Positions 43,762 through 56,201 are shown, counted from the stretch's first letter. The stretch: DNA of 64,000 nucleotides from Lumbricus terrestris (GCA_949752735.1 OX457047.1:11473976-11537975); one strand, 5' to 3'. Notes: a model not told the origin generated them from the letters alone. Made by a program: numbers and translations.

Positions 43762-46579
43762 TAAGGTGGAGTGAATACAATGGTGAAAAATTTTATGTCA
43801 TAAATTAAAAATGCCTGGGTGTGCAAAAGTTGCATTTTGATATGGTTAGTTGTTTTGCAAAATATGTTGAACTTATTCCTATTCTAAGTGGTGCCCCAAC
43901 GATGAAGAAAATCGAACAATTTTGACAAAATTTGCAATTTTTCGTTAAAATGTGCTTTTAGCCATGGGCAACTTAGGACAACAAACCATTGTTGCAATGC
44001 TGCATAATGATGACAGAATTAACTATCATATTCCGTATTCTAAAATACACTTTCATTTAAGAGGTTTCTCTTAAGTCAAAATTATGCAAAACTCTGATTT
44101 AGTTTATGTACATTTTACACAATTTGCTACAATCTTGTCTGCAACATGTTTCATGAGAGGTGGCTCATATCGATCTATTATTTGCCATTCGACTTGGTCA
44201 ATATAGGCTATATCTTCAGGATGAAAGTCGAGTAAGAGTAGCTTAGTCCTAGGCCTACTCGAAATAATTTCATGATATTTGATAATGATGCTTTTTCAAC
44301 TCTTGCAGCAAGAATTTGTCTGCATTCTAGCTCACGGATATGAGATCTTTCGTTGAACAAACATTGCAAGTAGTATATTTTCTGCATGGCGAAATATCCA
44401 TTTCCTTTAATAACTTCAACTACAATGTCTCGTAAATTATGTTGCAGTATCTGGATTATTTTATCATCCTCCGCAGGTGCTTGGAAGCCAGACTGATGTA
44501 TAGACTCTCACACTAACAGATTATCACTTAGACTTTCCGTTCCTATAGTCTCAAAATTCTATTTGGGATTTGCTGTTATCAACCACCTTCAGTGGCTAAC
44601 AGGAGCTGGCTTTTGAAAGTAGAGATCTATGTCTGGTGAACAAATGCCACATGATGCAGCTTTGCATAATTTAGTAATTGTATTGTTCAAATGTTGCTGA
44701 TCGGTACTTAATTTGATTCCTTCCATATTTGGGCAGTTCTCTAACTCAATTGCGTTGCAATGCTTCAGATAATGAATCACAGTGTCCTAGAGAATTGACT
44801 ATGTTTACTGAAAATAATGTTGGATCTTGTGTTCCACCAGTTAGCCTTTGAATTAGATGCCGCAGAGTCTATTCATTGGCATTCAACAGTCAATTAAACC
44901 AATGTAGTGGTCTACCAAGTTGTATTTCCAAAAGACTCATGATCCCACCAACTGCACCAGTATTGCCATTAGTTCAGACGCAACCAATGGCAACTAAATC
45001 TTCAGTTGCTATTTTATTATCTAACAAACGCTTGGTGATATTTGTATGAATATTTTTAGATGATCTACTCTCAGTCCTGAGTAGCATGACCCAGATATTG
45101 TAAAATGGTTTCAAGCACAAGTGGTATGTGATCTTCAGGAATGATTTTAAAACACGATTTATTGCCATTTTTCATTTGCACTCTGGTCCTATCTTTATGC
45201 ACATCGAGGTACAATCCAGAGAGTTGTTTTACGGAATTACACTGTGGACGTTTTTGAACTTTTAACCATTCTCTTCGAACTTTACTAATATAGGCCTGTC
45301 CTATAGATCGCCATAGATTAATCTATGTTGTGCACAACACCCGCATCTTGTAAAATTGACAAAACTGCCGTTGCCAGAAAGCAGCACAACGATCAGAAAT
45401 GCCACGTATGACTTTGTATGTATCATTCACGAGCCAAAGAAGGTCAGCCCTAAATCTGAACGTATTAGTGCACTTTTATATTGTTTGGAGTTAATTGTAA
45501 TTGGTTCATCTTCCGATTCTTTGTTGTTTAACACTGTTGACAATTATCAGCGATGATTGTCTGTTGAAGAATTTGATACGTGTCTGATTCCTTATTATGG
45601 CTTGACATTTCTGAGTCCAAATAACTGAAAATACCAGATTGTACTTGAGCGAAGGAAAACTTAAGACACTTATTTGCCATTTGAACTTTGGTACTTTTTG
45701 CACACGTGCAATTATTTATCTCCATATACTAATAGGCCTACATGCCACAATATCAAGTAACTGAATGTCAGATTGCTTTGCAAATTCTTCAATGTTAGAT
45801 ATGTATTTCTGGTCATATTTCCGCAATTTATATGGCTTGAGCAAGTTAGTTTTTATACTTGTAGTGATAGAGTTTTATCTTGTCCATTAGGCCTACATTT
45901 TGATGAGCTGGGCCTATAATCGGTTTCGAAGACTTCAACCACAAATCAGCTATTCGCAGTCTGATTGTGATTGCCACTTGCTGCAAACTTTGGTTCTTTT
46001 GAAGTCGGAGTAACTTTTAGAAAACATTTATAAGATAATATCAAGAAATTAATTTTTTGAAAGATTTTAATACAAATCTTAATTGAAATTTGTTTTCATT
46101 TAAATTCAAATTTTATTTCAATCACAAACATTTTAATTGAAGTTATAGATTAAAACGCTCGAGAAAGTAGGCACATTTTTACACTTAAGCATTTTAGAGT
46201 GCTCGAAAATAGCAATATAAATTATTTAAGCATTAGACAAATTTCGGCAAAAATAATGTATGGTGTAGATTTTTATGACCAGTCTGTAATCACCTAAATA
46301 TGGCAATAAAAAGAGTTTAGGCAGGGATTCTCTTTAAAAGCGTTATTCTATGTTAAATACTTGCTTTGCAATATGGTTAAGAGGTTGACAAACATTACTA
46401 GGAAAAACAAGAAATTTCGATTTTTTTCAAATAATAGCAAATTTATTATATCGTTGGGGCACCACTTAAAGAAGGAATAAAATTTAAAAAAAATTCATAT
46501 GAACTTCTTAGATCATAATGCAACTTTCCCGCACCCAGGCATTTTGAAATTCAAGAAAAAAATTTTTCACTCCACCTTA
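43762..46579 (-). mobile_element. 2.8 kb DNA transposon with decayed ORF, in CEP290 intron
   Basis: The left TAAGGTGGAGTGAA and the complement of the right TTAAGGTGGAGTGAAAAATT begin arms that match over about 180 bases (shared TGGTGCCCCAACGAT, AATGCCTGGGTG, GTTGCATT). The exact duplication ATGTATAG flanks it (43754-43761 and 46580-46587). It contains a broken minus-strand ORF (see 44590-45200). An 8-bp duplication is compatible with hAT or another 8-bp superfamily. Confidence 0.85.
44590..45200 (-). pseudogene. decayed transposon-encoded ORF
   Basis: Conceptual minus-strand translation gives DLVAIGCV.TNGNTG, GGIMSLLEIQLGRPLHWFN and TLRHLIQRLTGGTQDP, separated by stops. I recall a widespread uncharacterised invertebrate protein family with this kind of GCDGT..NTG / LQWF.CLLHANELPLRHL signature. 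Its copies are commonly repetitive and transposon-like. Several in-frame stops make this copy non-functional. Confidence 0.6.
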
Positions 46580-46989
46580 ATGTATAGGGATTCATGCTTT
46601 GTTTCTTTATGATTATCTTCTGTTGTTTGGTCGAATTGATCTTTGCTATTAGCACATAATTTGAAGCCATGAACCTTCTGTGTTTTTACCAGCTCCTACC
46701 TTCACTTTTGAACTTTTTTGCATAAATTTCTACGTTCCCTAAACATAATGACTTAAATTGGCAATTAGTTGATGGAGTGATGACCTTTAACAGTCAGATT
46801 ATGTGGTGCACTCCTACAAATATACTCTAGATTTCAATTACTCCAAGACTTTAGCCACTATAATGCAACCCGTTGTAAGAGATCTAAGTGCATAGTCCTG
46901 GTATATTTAATAGCACTCTTCAAAGAAATACAATATGACTTTTGGTTGATATTGCCCTCCTTACAAAGTTTGGAGCAGCATATAAACAC

Positions 46990-47640
46990 TGTCTTGGCAT
47001 AAACACCGTCTTGTGTTCCTGCTCCCTACAGTTTCCCTAGATTTCGATCTTGGGCCTTTCTCAATTACCTCTCACCCTTGGGCTACCCTTGTCCATTTTT
47101 TCGCTACCAGCAGACTTGACTACTGCTGCTCTCTCTCTGCTGGCCTACCAATTGCCCGACCGAGTTGCCTTGATCGCGTCCTGCGCTCTGCAGCTTTGCA
47201 TTATTCACCGCATGTATACCCAAATTCAGCTGCATCTTCAGCGTGACATTCTCCATTGGCTCCCCCTCAAGCAGCAAATCAGGTGCAGGAACTCTAGTCT
47301 AGTCTGGCATTGCCTGCTAGGCCTTGCTCCTGCCTACCTTTGTGAGTTGTGTAGCCCTTCTCGTATAGTGGTCACCACTTCCATTCCCTTTGTTTGACTG
47401 AATACTGAGAATACCTCCACTATGCAGAACTGTGCAGGCTTCTTGGCAGTAGGACCCCCTCAGCCTGGATTGGCCTTCCCTTGATGCTTTGATCCCTCTC
47501 TAGAGCTGCTTTCTAGAATTCCTCTCCTGTCTTTAGACAGACTTTTCATTTGTTTGTGCTGAGGTTGGGATCACCTCTGAGTAGTCCTCTTGAAGAGGTG
47601 CTATACAAATTCTTTTAAACAATGAATTAATGAATGAATA
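46990..47640 (+). mobile_element. LINE (CR1/L2-like), decayed 3' fragment
   Basis: Matches the LINE at 42215 and especially that at 40545 in several frames: TSRLDYCCSLSAGLPI, LDRVLRSAA, DILHWLPLKQQI, LGLAPAYLCELC. Tail GAGGTGCTATACAAATTC.. and AATGAATTAATGAATG. It ends just 45 bases before the last CEP290 exon. Confidence 0.9.
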
Positions 47641-47685
47641 ACGAAATGATGGAATTAATCAAGATCTAATCTAATTTTGTTTCAG

Positions 47686-47829
47686 GGTTTTTTCGAAGAA
47701 ATTGAAGACTTAAAATTTGCCCTTCAGCAGTCGGCATTGCTCAACAAGGAGTATGAGAAAGTGTTGCGGCAAATGTGCCTGCGATTTGGAATTCCATATC
47801 CAAACCCTGAGCATATCTTGTCAAGTTGA
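47686..47829 (+). CDS. CEP290: CEP290-like protein, last coding exon
   Basis: Acceptor CTAATTTTGTTTCAG, phase 0. Encodes GFFEEIEDLKFALQQSALL, NKEYEKVLRQMCLRFGIPYP and NPEHILSS, then TGA at 47827-47829. FFEEIEDLK followed by a short coiled coil is the C-terminal signature of CEP290, the centrosomal/ciliary transition-zone protein. In human CEP290 a longer acidic tail follows. Here the tail after the coiled coil is short and different. CEP290 is required at the Y-links of the ciliary transition zone. Confidence 0.85.
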   Translation, partial: GFFEEIEDLKFALQQSALLNKEYEKVLRQMCLRFGIPYPNPEHILSS

Positions 47830-48138
47830 GATGGAACAATGATGCGTACTGTAAGGCTTACAAAATCTGAATATAGATTTGAAGAAGACTGGAGAAAGTG
47901 AAAACTGATTAATTGCTTCCATTAATTGCCTTCGTCTTTGTTTCTGCTCTACACGGCGGAACCAACATTTTAAATTCTTTTATCTATAGATCTGGTTTTG
48001 CAACACATGAATGACATTCTTTTCACTGTTGTTTTCTGCGCCTGATGATGCGATGACGAACGTTCACGTGATGTCTGTGCACAGAGTGTGGAGAATAGTC
48101 ATATTGTGATCTGCATGTTCAGCTGCTAGATAGAAATT

Positions 48139-48140
<2 letters not shown>

Positions 48141-48182
<42 letters not shown>
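48141..48182. repeat. (TA)n microsatellite
   Basis: About 20 TA units. Confidence 0.95.
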
Positions 48183-48185
<3 letters not shown>

Positions 48186-48319
48186 GGATGTCTAACTCGA
48201 AACTCTGGCATTTCAAATGATAGGTGGGTGGTATAGCTTGAAGCAATAACCACTTAAATATGATGAAATGGTAATTTATCATAGAGTAAACGCTATGTAG
48301 TTGGTAAATGAATGTAAAA

Positions 48320-48560
48320 CAATGTGTGCCTGCAGGTCTTCATGTATGTGCATTCGTGACATACGTCTTCAAGGATATATCTCTGGCAATTGTCTACAGT
48401 TGCTTAGATTGCTGTAGCTCACTTCTTGCTGGTCTCAGTAAGTCTAAAATGTTGATGCAACTTCAAAGTGTTCTGAACTCTTTGGCTAACTCTTCTTATG
48501 TCAAAATATGAAGATACAAGCCCGTTCTTTATTTGACAACCACCCAGTGCTCCTCCCCCC
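48320..48560 (+). mobile_element. LINE remnant (reverse-transcriptase C-terminal region)
   Basis: The + strand gives YSCLDCCSSLLAGLSKSK followed by LQSVLNSLANSS, matching the RIDHCCSILVGLP ... RVLRSAARL region of LINE ORFs. A second, more diverged version of the same stretch lies at 49765-49960. Confidence 0.65.
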
Positions 48561-48709
48561 ATATACCGTTCTTATCAGAGCAGCAACACTCATGCCTGCA
48601 TTGCAATAGTACGTCCATGTTTTGGAACCGAACATTTTGACTGAAGAAGCATTTAATTCATTGGTCTCATAATTGGTATCGTCTGTTTCAATAGAGGCTG
48701 TGCCCATAT

Positions 48710-49140
48710 GTTATGTACGCACGGAGGATTTAGGAAATTTGCTTACGGGTGTATAAGAGGGGGTTGGGGTCTCGGCAAAATGCATGTACACAAAATAAAT
48801 GTCTAATTATAACGTCCACAACATTTGCCTATTTATAACGTTCTGTGTTATCCTAAAGTCATCCGATGGCATTTGACTACATTAAAATTAAATTCTGCTC
48901 AGATCTAAACAGTAGAGCACAACATTCAGTTAACGAATTTTATGTAATACACGTGATGTTTAAAAAAGTAGCTTACAGTGAAATACGCGTTTTGTAGATG
49001 ACTTAGCTAAATAGCCTTCGTGGGGGAGAGAGAAGCTTATTTCTACGTACGCATAGGGGTTGACAAAATGTACGGGTGCTTACGGGGAGGGGTAGAAAAT
49101 ATGAAATTTTGGCGTACATAAAGTATGGATTGCCCATAAT
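48710..49140. repeat. dispersed repeat, second copy of a sequence at 41990-42195
   Basis: The segment 48890-49110 aligns with 41990-42195. Shared blocks are GATGTTTAAAAAA, TACAGTGAAATA, ACTT.GCTAA, GAGAGAAG and AAATGTAC.GGTGC. Outer GTACGCAC/GTACG motifs occur. The class is unknown. Confidence 0.55.
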
Positions 49141-49764
49141 CAGCTGTATGCGGTATCAGCATTATCACTAAAAAGTTCTACCAGTACAGCTTTATCGCAG
49201 AGTATTTAAAGTCCGTTGTGATTCCACAGAATTGTCTATATTCGACATTATTCATCTTTCTTTGGTCATGTGTAATACTAGAACAATGCTTGATGAAAAT
49301 TTTGATTACTGGACTCAGATTCTGGAATGTGCTCTGTCTACACAATTGGTCTTGTCATTTTGTCATCAACTTAAGACGTCTTCCTTTTTCAAATTGCTTA
49401 TCGATAATATGCTGTTTGTCTGTCAAATGTTAATTTATCATATATTGTCAATGCTATGAATGAAACACAACATGTTCTTTGTAAGTCTTCATATTGTACA
49501 TGCATGACATTATGCAGATTTACTATGTTTATGCAATATTCGTTTATTAATTCAAACTGAGTATGCAGTAGGATTGCATGATATGGTAGTAACAGGTGAT
49601 TAAAATTTCAACAGGAGTCAAATTTAAATGTTTGGCAGTCTGCAAGACGCTCATCTGTTCTTCTGCTCATTTTAGTCATCCCCCACCTGGGGGGGGGTAG
49701 TTGATGTCCAAGTCAACCTTATGCAAGCATTCAATCAGCGTCCTTCTCATCTCCTACTCTCCTG

Positions 49765-49960
49765 ATGTTAGGTCTTCAAGGATATCTCTGCATTTTCTGC
49801 ACTCGCATAGATTGCTGTAAAGTTCTTCGTTTTCTTGTTGACATCAGCAAGTCGGTTTCTTCAGAGTTCTGAATTCTGTGGTTGGAACCATAAATTAAAT
49901 GTCAAAATATGAACATCAGTGTGCCACACAATCTTTGCATTAGCTTCCTGTTCAGCCAAG
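49765..49960 (+). mobile_element. LINE remnant, second degraded copy
   Basis: Shares TCTTCAAGGATAT, TAGATTGCTGTA, AGCAAGTC, AGTTCTGAA and ATGTCAAAATATGAA with 48365-48530. Confidence 0.5.
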
Positions 49961-50158
49961 TATCTGTCTCAACTTCAGACTCATAGTAGTTTCAACATTG
50001 AACAATGACCAATGGCCAGCTTAAGCTACGGTCAGCTGTCATTCTTCGGACTCTGTCATTTGTCGTCTGCTTAGGACATAACTTTTTTTATGTTGCTTGT
50101 CATGCAACATAGAAATGTATGTCAGCCTCAGCAGACGGATGCATCTTCTGGATGCTGA

Positions 50159-50358
50159 NNNNNNNNNNNNNNNNNNNNNNNNNNNNNNNNNNNNNNNNNN
50201 NNNNNNNNNNNNNNNNNNNNNNNNNNNNNNNNNNNNNNNNNNNNNNNNNNNNNNNNNNNNNNNNNNNNNNNNNNNNNNNNNNNNNNNNNNNNNNNNNNNN
50301 NNNNNNNNNNNNNNNNNNNNNNNNNNNNNNNNNNNNNNNNNNNNNNNNNNNNNNNNNN
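50159..50358. other. assembly gap of 200 N
   Basis: Exactly 200 unresolved bases, bordered on the right by a (TC)n array. Frames drawn across it are meaningless. It may hide further exons of the minus-strand gene. Confidence 1.
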
Positions 50359-50411
<53 letters not shown>

Positions 50412-50439
50412 CTCTCTCCTCTCTCTCTCTCTCTCTCTC
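50359..50439. repeat. (TC)n microsatellite at the gap edge
   Basis: A CT dinucleotide run with CTCC interruptions, the likely cause of the gap. Confidence 0.95.
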
Positions 50440-51320
50440 AGCTGGAGGAAGTTCTTGCCCTCTTAAAAACACACATTTTCCTAGTTTCTGTCAGCATGGC
50501 TTTAAGGACTCTTCCATGCATGCAGTTGAGTAGATATCACATGAACAGAGATAAAGGCGAAGGGACTTGATGCATTGATTGACATTTGCAATTAGATGGC
50601 AGAGGTCATTGATACATTGATACACCAGATGATGCTTTGGTATCGCTCTTATGGACTAACAACAAATGGAAGCATTCAGTGCATCAAGAAAGATAGCAGA
50701 GCATCATGTTTTTCTTATCTAAGGATTGGCTAACGCTGTTCTCGTTCTCTGCATATAGTCTTAGTCTTCCTATCTTTGCTCTTCTTCCTTCTTCCTTCAT
50801 TCACGATGTCCATCCCTTTGACTTCACTGAAATGAGAAGACAGTCATTCTTTCTTCAACAGCACACACACACAGAAACAGATCTTCTTCCATCTGATATT
50901 GCTAATATTCAGATTCTCACGATGATCTGCTCTTCATTCATTCACCTTCTTCTGTGGCTTCCTGTCTTCCTGATGAGGTTTGTATGATCACCACTTTTGT
51001 CTCACTTTCTCTTCTGATGTTCTCCTTCTGCAAGACTTCAGCAGAAGAATGTTACAACACAAGTGACCAGTGACATTTTTTAGTGCCTATACACAAGTGA
51101 CCAGTGGTATTGTTAGTGCCAGTGGCGACGCTGTTGCTGTTGTTTGCATAGAATACTGTCAAAAAAGTTATTTGCTGTTCATATATCACAGAGATTCAGT
51201 GATCAATATATTGCCAGCGGTAACAGTATTCTCTGTCTTGCCACACGCTTGAGGCAACTCATCTTTCGTTTGGCCTCGAATCATCCATCAACAGTTTTTG
51301 CTTTTCTTTCTCTGCTCACT
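50440..51320. other. no recognised feature; presumed intron or 3' flank of the teashirt-like gene
   Basis: CT-rich sequence without motif-bearing frames. A short duplication ACACAAGTGACCAGTG occurs at 51057 and 51090. No second C2H2 finger was found on the minus strand here. Confidence 0.5.
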
Positions 51321-53563
51321 TTGGTTGAGATTGAATGAAATCTTTGCAGCATCATGTGAAGAAGAAGAAGCAGTTCTAGAATCCATGAATAACTGATTCT
51401 GCTGCTTCTTTGCACTGGACGAATGCTGGGTGGCTTTCTTCAGTATAGATGATGATGCACGCCCCAGTTGGCACCTGACATCCTGAGTCCGATTATTTGC
51501 CAAAGACTGAGACAGCGTCTTTTTATCACAGATGGTATCTGCCCTGGAAACATAGGACGTTTGGTCAATGAGGAAACTCTGCTGGACAAAGTTCTGCATG
51601 GCGACAAGGGCACTTACATGGTTTCTACTGCCATCTGCTGATACCCTCCTCTTCCTTCTCCTCCTGTCACTCCTTGGCTCCTCGTGATCTAAAAACTGAG
51701 GCTGACTAATGCAGCTCTTGTTATTCACACCTTGTCCGTTATATGTTTCAAAATCATTGCTAGAACTTGGACTGATGTTGTTGCTTCTGCTGCATATGCT
51801 GTCACTATTTCCATCGGAGGAAGTTCTACAGTCGTCTTCTCTCAGCAAGACATGCCTATCAGCTACACGATATCCATTGTCTGGAGAACTAATTGTCCTT
51901 GGATCTTGTCTCTGCACCTTCTTCACAGAATTAGTTCGTTCAGAACCGCTGCAGTTCGACCTGTATCGCTTGTGACCGGGTCTGGTGTTGAAAGAGGGTT
52001 CAACGTTTTCTGTGGGAGGAGATCTGCTGCTGCTGGTGCAGGCGCTGTTGTCTCTTCCTTCAGACAATAAGTCGTGCTGCCGCAGACGACGATGACTTTG
52101 ACTCATGAGCGTATCTTTGCCGCTGCATCCACTCTGTTCGGAACTGGAGTTTTTCTCATTTCCATCGAATGAACCGAAGGTCGATGATGCTGCAGCGGAA
52201 GAGATGGAAGAGACGGAAGAGATGGAAGACGGTCGTCGTTGGTGGTGGAGGAGCGTTGCGTGATCTGCGTGATCTGTGTGATGTGTGTGATCTGCGTGAT
52301 CCGTGTGATGTGTGTGATCTGTGTGATCGGTGTGATGTGTGGTGTTGAGGTTGAGATAATGTTCCATCTGGAACATGTGAACAGTCAGTTCTGACAGAGA
52401 CTGAAACAACCGACCACATTCGATACAGCGTACGACGATGACGCTCTCCACGTTTTCGTCGTCTCTTTCGCTCGGCCAAACACTCTGTCCATCCATTCCG
52501 TCCATTTTGGCACTTGGGTTTGTCTCCTTCACGCAGATATGCTCAGATAGATGCTCATCAGATCGATGATGCTCATCAACTGTCAGCAGTTCAGCATCAT
52601 GAACGCATCTCGACTGATGAAGATCAGGTGACATTGGATGGCTGACGTTTCTGCGTAAACAAACAGGCTGGCATGAATTGTCAGCATAAAGAAGTTCAAT
52701 GGGATTTCTAATTACATTTCCTGCTGCACAGTCTCTTGACTTTCTACAGACGTTGGTGCACACTCCTGATGATTCAAAAATGTATTTTGACTGATTTGCG
52801 ATTCTTCTGTCTTGGGATAATGACAATGCTTTTGTCGTGCTTACCTTCCACGAGTACAATGAGCTTGTTGATCCTTCTTGCACAGTCGATGCAGGAAGAC
52901 CCTGTGAAAATTGAAACCTTGACTTAGAGCTGAGGACATTGTTTGAAGGCCAGACTCCTACTTGATTGAGGATAGCAGATTTCTCACCAAATTTCTCTTC
53001 AAGATGTGCAAGTGATGACGACGATGATTGAGTGGAGGAGTTGCCAGCATTGATGAGCATTGACGATGAGTAACTGCTCGTGACCACTCGTGAGTCGTCT
53101 GAGTTTGTCTTCTTCTTCGACAGATCAAGTGGACGGTGTTCAGCATCAGTGACGCTGGTTGCGTTAGTTATGGTTGCCGATGGTGGTTGCTGTACGACTG
53201 AGGTCGTCTTCCAACTGAGATGACTGGGAACTGGATACGGAAGCTGACAGCAGCATTTCTCTTCGGCATGTGATATGTGCGGTGGAGGGATGCAGGTCAT
53301 CGTCGTCTTCTCTTGTTGCAGCAGCAGCTGATGATGATGATGTGATTGCTTGCGACTGTAGGTGATGATGTTCAGCTGCGTCGTCTCACTGATCCTTTCA
53401 ACATGAGCGACAGACGCCACAAACGACTCGAGTTTCTTCACAAAGTTGTTGTCTGATTCTTCTGCTGACGATGAATCCACATTCTGCTGCTGACCAACGC
53501 CCTCCAATGAACCCTTGCTTTCTGGCCTCAATCTACTTGGATAATTCTGTGGAGAATTTGTTA

Positions 53564-53611
<48 letters not shown>

Positions 53612-54025
53612 CCACAACGGTTTCATCAGATTCAATTGCATGATCATCTGCATCCATCTGCTCAACAGTTTCTTTACAGTCTAAGTTCTTGACAGTTGAG
53701 CTGAGCAGCAGATCTTGTTCGAGGATGACTTCTACTTTGCCGCCTCCTCCTCCTCGTCCTCCTCCTCGTCCTCCTTCTCGTCCTCCTTCTCGTCCATTCT
53801 CAGTCAATGACTCTGCAGTCGACTTCATCGTCATTGTCTGTTTTGCCTCCTCCTCCTCCTCCTCCTCCTCCTCCTCCTCACTCTGGTCGAGGCTGTTAGT
53901 GGGTGCAGCAAGTGCAAAGCCATTCTCAACTTCAGTCAGATGCAGTTCAGCAGATGCCAAGTCCTCTGGTTGCTGCTGCTGTTGCTGCTGCTGCTTCACA
54001 TTATCATAATCAAAGTCAGTAGCAT
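51320..54025 (-). CDS. tsh: teashirt-like (Tsh/TSHZ) zinc-finger transcription factor, large exon
   Basis: The minus strand is open from the acceptor TTTCATTTGCAG (exon base 54025) to a TGA at 51288, about 910 residues. Order: polyQ, E-run, R/G-rich and S-run stretches; RPLDLSKKK (about residue 303), a CtBP-binding PxDLS motif; one C2H2 finger VVRCIECGRLFQSLSELTVH followed by MFQMEHYLN (about 536-565), whose C-X2-C-X12-H-X5-H spacing is diagnostic of teashirt fingers; a T-D-H/H-T repeat; then ALVAMQNFVQQSFL (about 820). Starting at an acceptor fits the TSHZ layout of a tiny first coding exon plus a giant second one. Teashirts usually have three or more fingers. A donor CCAAA/GTGAGC at 51319 could splice to more. 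PLDLS precedes the finger here, so a divergent member is possible. Confidence 0.65.
53566..53610. repeat. (CTG)n inside the teashirt-like exon, encoding poly-Ser
   Basis: Fifteen or so CTG triplets, read AGC on the coding minus strand. Confidence 0.95.
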
Positions 54026-54334
54026 CTGCAAATGAAAGAGATAACAATTCAGTCTTTTTCAGTCATTCTAAGCAAAGAAAACCAGAAAGCATATTCTAAG
54101 ACAATAATCAACAACAGTGAATCAATGTTTGCTTGAGACGTCAAAATGGCTGACAGGTCACTGGGTTGATCAGGTCGACAGTCCATCCAGTGGCTTTCAA
54201 TAATTATAATCACAACTAGCTCTATGGAACGGCTAAAGATGACCAGTCCTCTCCCTTGCCATCTCATCTTTCCATGGACAGTGGCTCAGTGGACTAAGGA
54301 GCACAAATGGAGCAGACCTGTCAAGGTCAGCTTA

Positions 54335-54415
54335 AGACCTGGCAGGTATTTGAACCCTTGACCTCTTGACTGACACCCTAGCATGCTACCATTAGAATAT
54401 TGTGCACCCCAAGAT
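54335..54415 (-). mobile_element. tRNA-like SINE head or tRNA pseudogene
   Basis: The minus strand reads AATGGTAGCATGCTAGGGTG (A-box-like) and AGGGTTCAAATACC (B box) at tRNA-like spacing. No clean acceptor stem was found. Confidence 0.5.
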
Positions 54416-54419
54416 CCTA

Positions 54420-55568
54420 TAATTATGCTAAGTCTAGTTAATTTGCATGGAAGTTAAATGACGAAGTATAGCCTCTGTATGCAATTTACGTTTGCTGTTT
54501 AGTTGGTCGCTTGCTGTTCAATGACATCATGCGGTGTCATCATAAAGATGGTTATCATCACCCTCCTCCATTCTCCAGGCTGCGGACTGGCACTGCTATC
54601 TGCGTTGTGAATGTCAATTAGCTGACTGGTGCGTATGATCAATCGGACGAGTTAATCAATAGCACTTGAGGAAAGTGGATTTCATATTTATATAATTATA
54701 TATATATATCTCTTATATTATAATTTTATATATATATATATAATAGCTATTTTGTCTGGAGCTGAAATCCGTGTTTACATCACAGTCTCACAGAGAGGAG
54801 GAGGTTGGAAGTTCTGATCCCTGGTCTGAATGGAAAGAGAAAAGTAAACAGTTTGTTTCCTTGACTGACCAGATATATAGACCACGAATCAGTCGGCTTT
54901 TCTGGTCATGTTTTCACTGACTTCATTGTATAGACGTAGTTTGGTTTTGGTTTAAAGACAATTGCTTCATTCCTTTCCCATTTGCTTTCAGTACATGCTC
55001 ATTTATATTAAAGTGCTACGTTAGTGCATGTAGTAACCGATCAGTTTTATAATTAAATCCTTCTTCTCCCTCCTCCTCCTCCTTCTCACCTTCATCCTCC
55101 TCCTCTCTTCCTCCCTACTCCTGCTCCTCCATCTCCTCCTCCCTTCTCTTCCTTCTTCCCTTCCTCCTCTTTCTCCTATCCTCCTCCTCTTTCTCCTCTC
55201 TCCTTCTTTTCCATTTCGAACAGTGTCCAACAATTCAGTTGATAGTTTTAGTGAGAATGGAAATAGTTTGCATCCTGTCAAATCCTCAGTTGCTGCTGTT
55301 TATGGTAATGGAATAAGGACCTTCTGACCTCTGCTTTAACCCTTTCAAGCAGAAACCTCCTCGCCCTAATGCAATTGTCCCCAAAGTAGGCACTTACTCC
55401 TAGACAATGCCCTACCATCCCTAGGCACACTCCATCCTTCTCTTCCTCCCTTAAGGGCAAAAACTGTGCCAATGGTGACGACCATGGAATTTCCGGCCAT
55501 TTGAGTATTTATGAAGGCAGTTAAGCACATGGTTCCCCGGTTGATAGCGGCCTCTACTTTGTCTCTGT

Positions 55569-55609
<41 letters not shown>

Positions 55610-56200
55610 TCTCTCTCTACCTCTGTCTCTGCTGATCTGCTCTGAATGCATCAAATAAATTGCACGGTTTAGCATCTCCACAGAGAACTGCCATGGCCGC
55701 AACAAATTCCGTGTAATAAAGCAGTTATTCTAATCGCCAGATTGCAATAACTGTGCATCTTTGTATGAACCAATCCCTCCTACCCCTGTGTAGGGCTTCA
55801 GTCTTTACGTGAAACACAGTGCCAAGAAAGTGCCAGAAAATTGTGCACTATTTGTAGAACTTCACAACATTGAAATACTACTTTACAATTTTGTTCTAAT
55901 ATTCACTTGAAGCAAAGTTGACGATAGCAACATGTGAATATTCATGAATCTTTTCAACTGCCTATGACCAGCGACAGAGTGCCTGGAAGCAAAAGTGTTC
56001 CACTTTCTTTCTTATCAGCAGAATGGTCTCAGCAAATAAGTGCATTTATGTAAGTATGTATGCATTCTTGTTACAACGGGCCATAATGGAGATCCATGGC
56101 CTCTGCAGGAAAATAGTTTAAAAGTGGTGTTCAAAGGATCAAATTAGAACTCATTGTCATTATTAACAATGTCTGGAATGGTGAAACCACAAGAACGGCT
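54420..56200. other. intergenic or intronic sequence with simple repeats only
   Basis: Holds palindromic TA-rich DNA at 54690-54745, a CTCCTCCT pyrimidine tract at 55062-55212 and a (GT)n array at 55567-55608. No gene was recognised. If the teashirt-like first exon lies upstream it must be to the right of 54025, and I did not find it. Confidence 0.6.
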
Positions 56201-56201
56201 G

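Noticed and set aside
50097..50570. Frames spanning the N-run with Ser-Leu repeats
   Set aside because: They cross an assembly gap and a (TC)n array.
52156..52479. Overlapping minus-strand frame rich in SHRSHTSHGS repeats
   Set aside because: It is the out-of-phase shadow of the D/T/H repeat in the teashirt-like exon.
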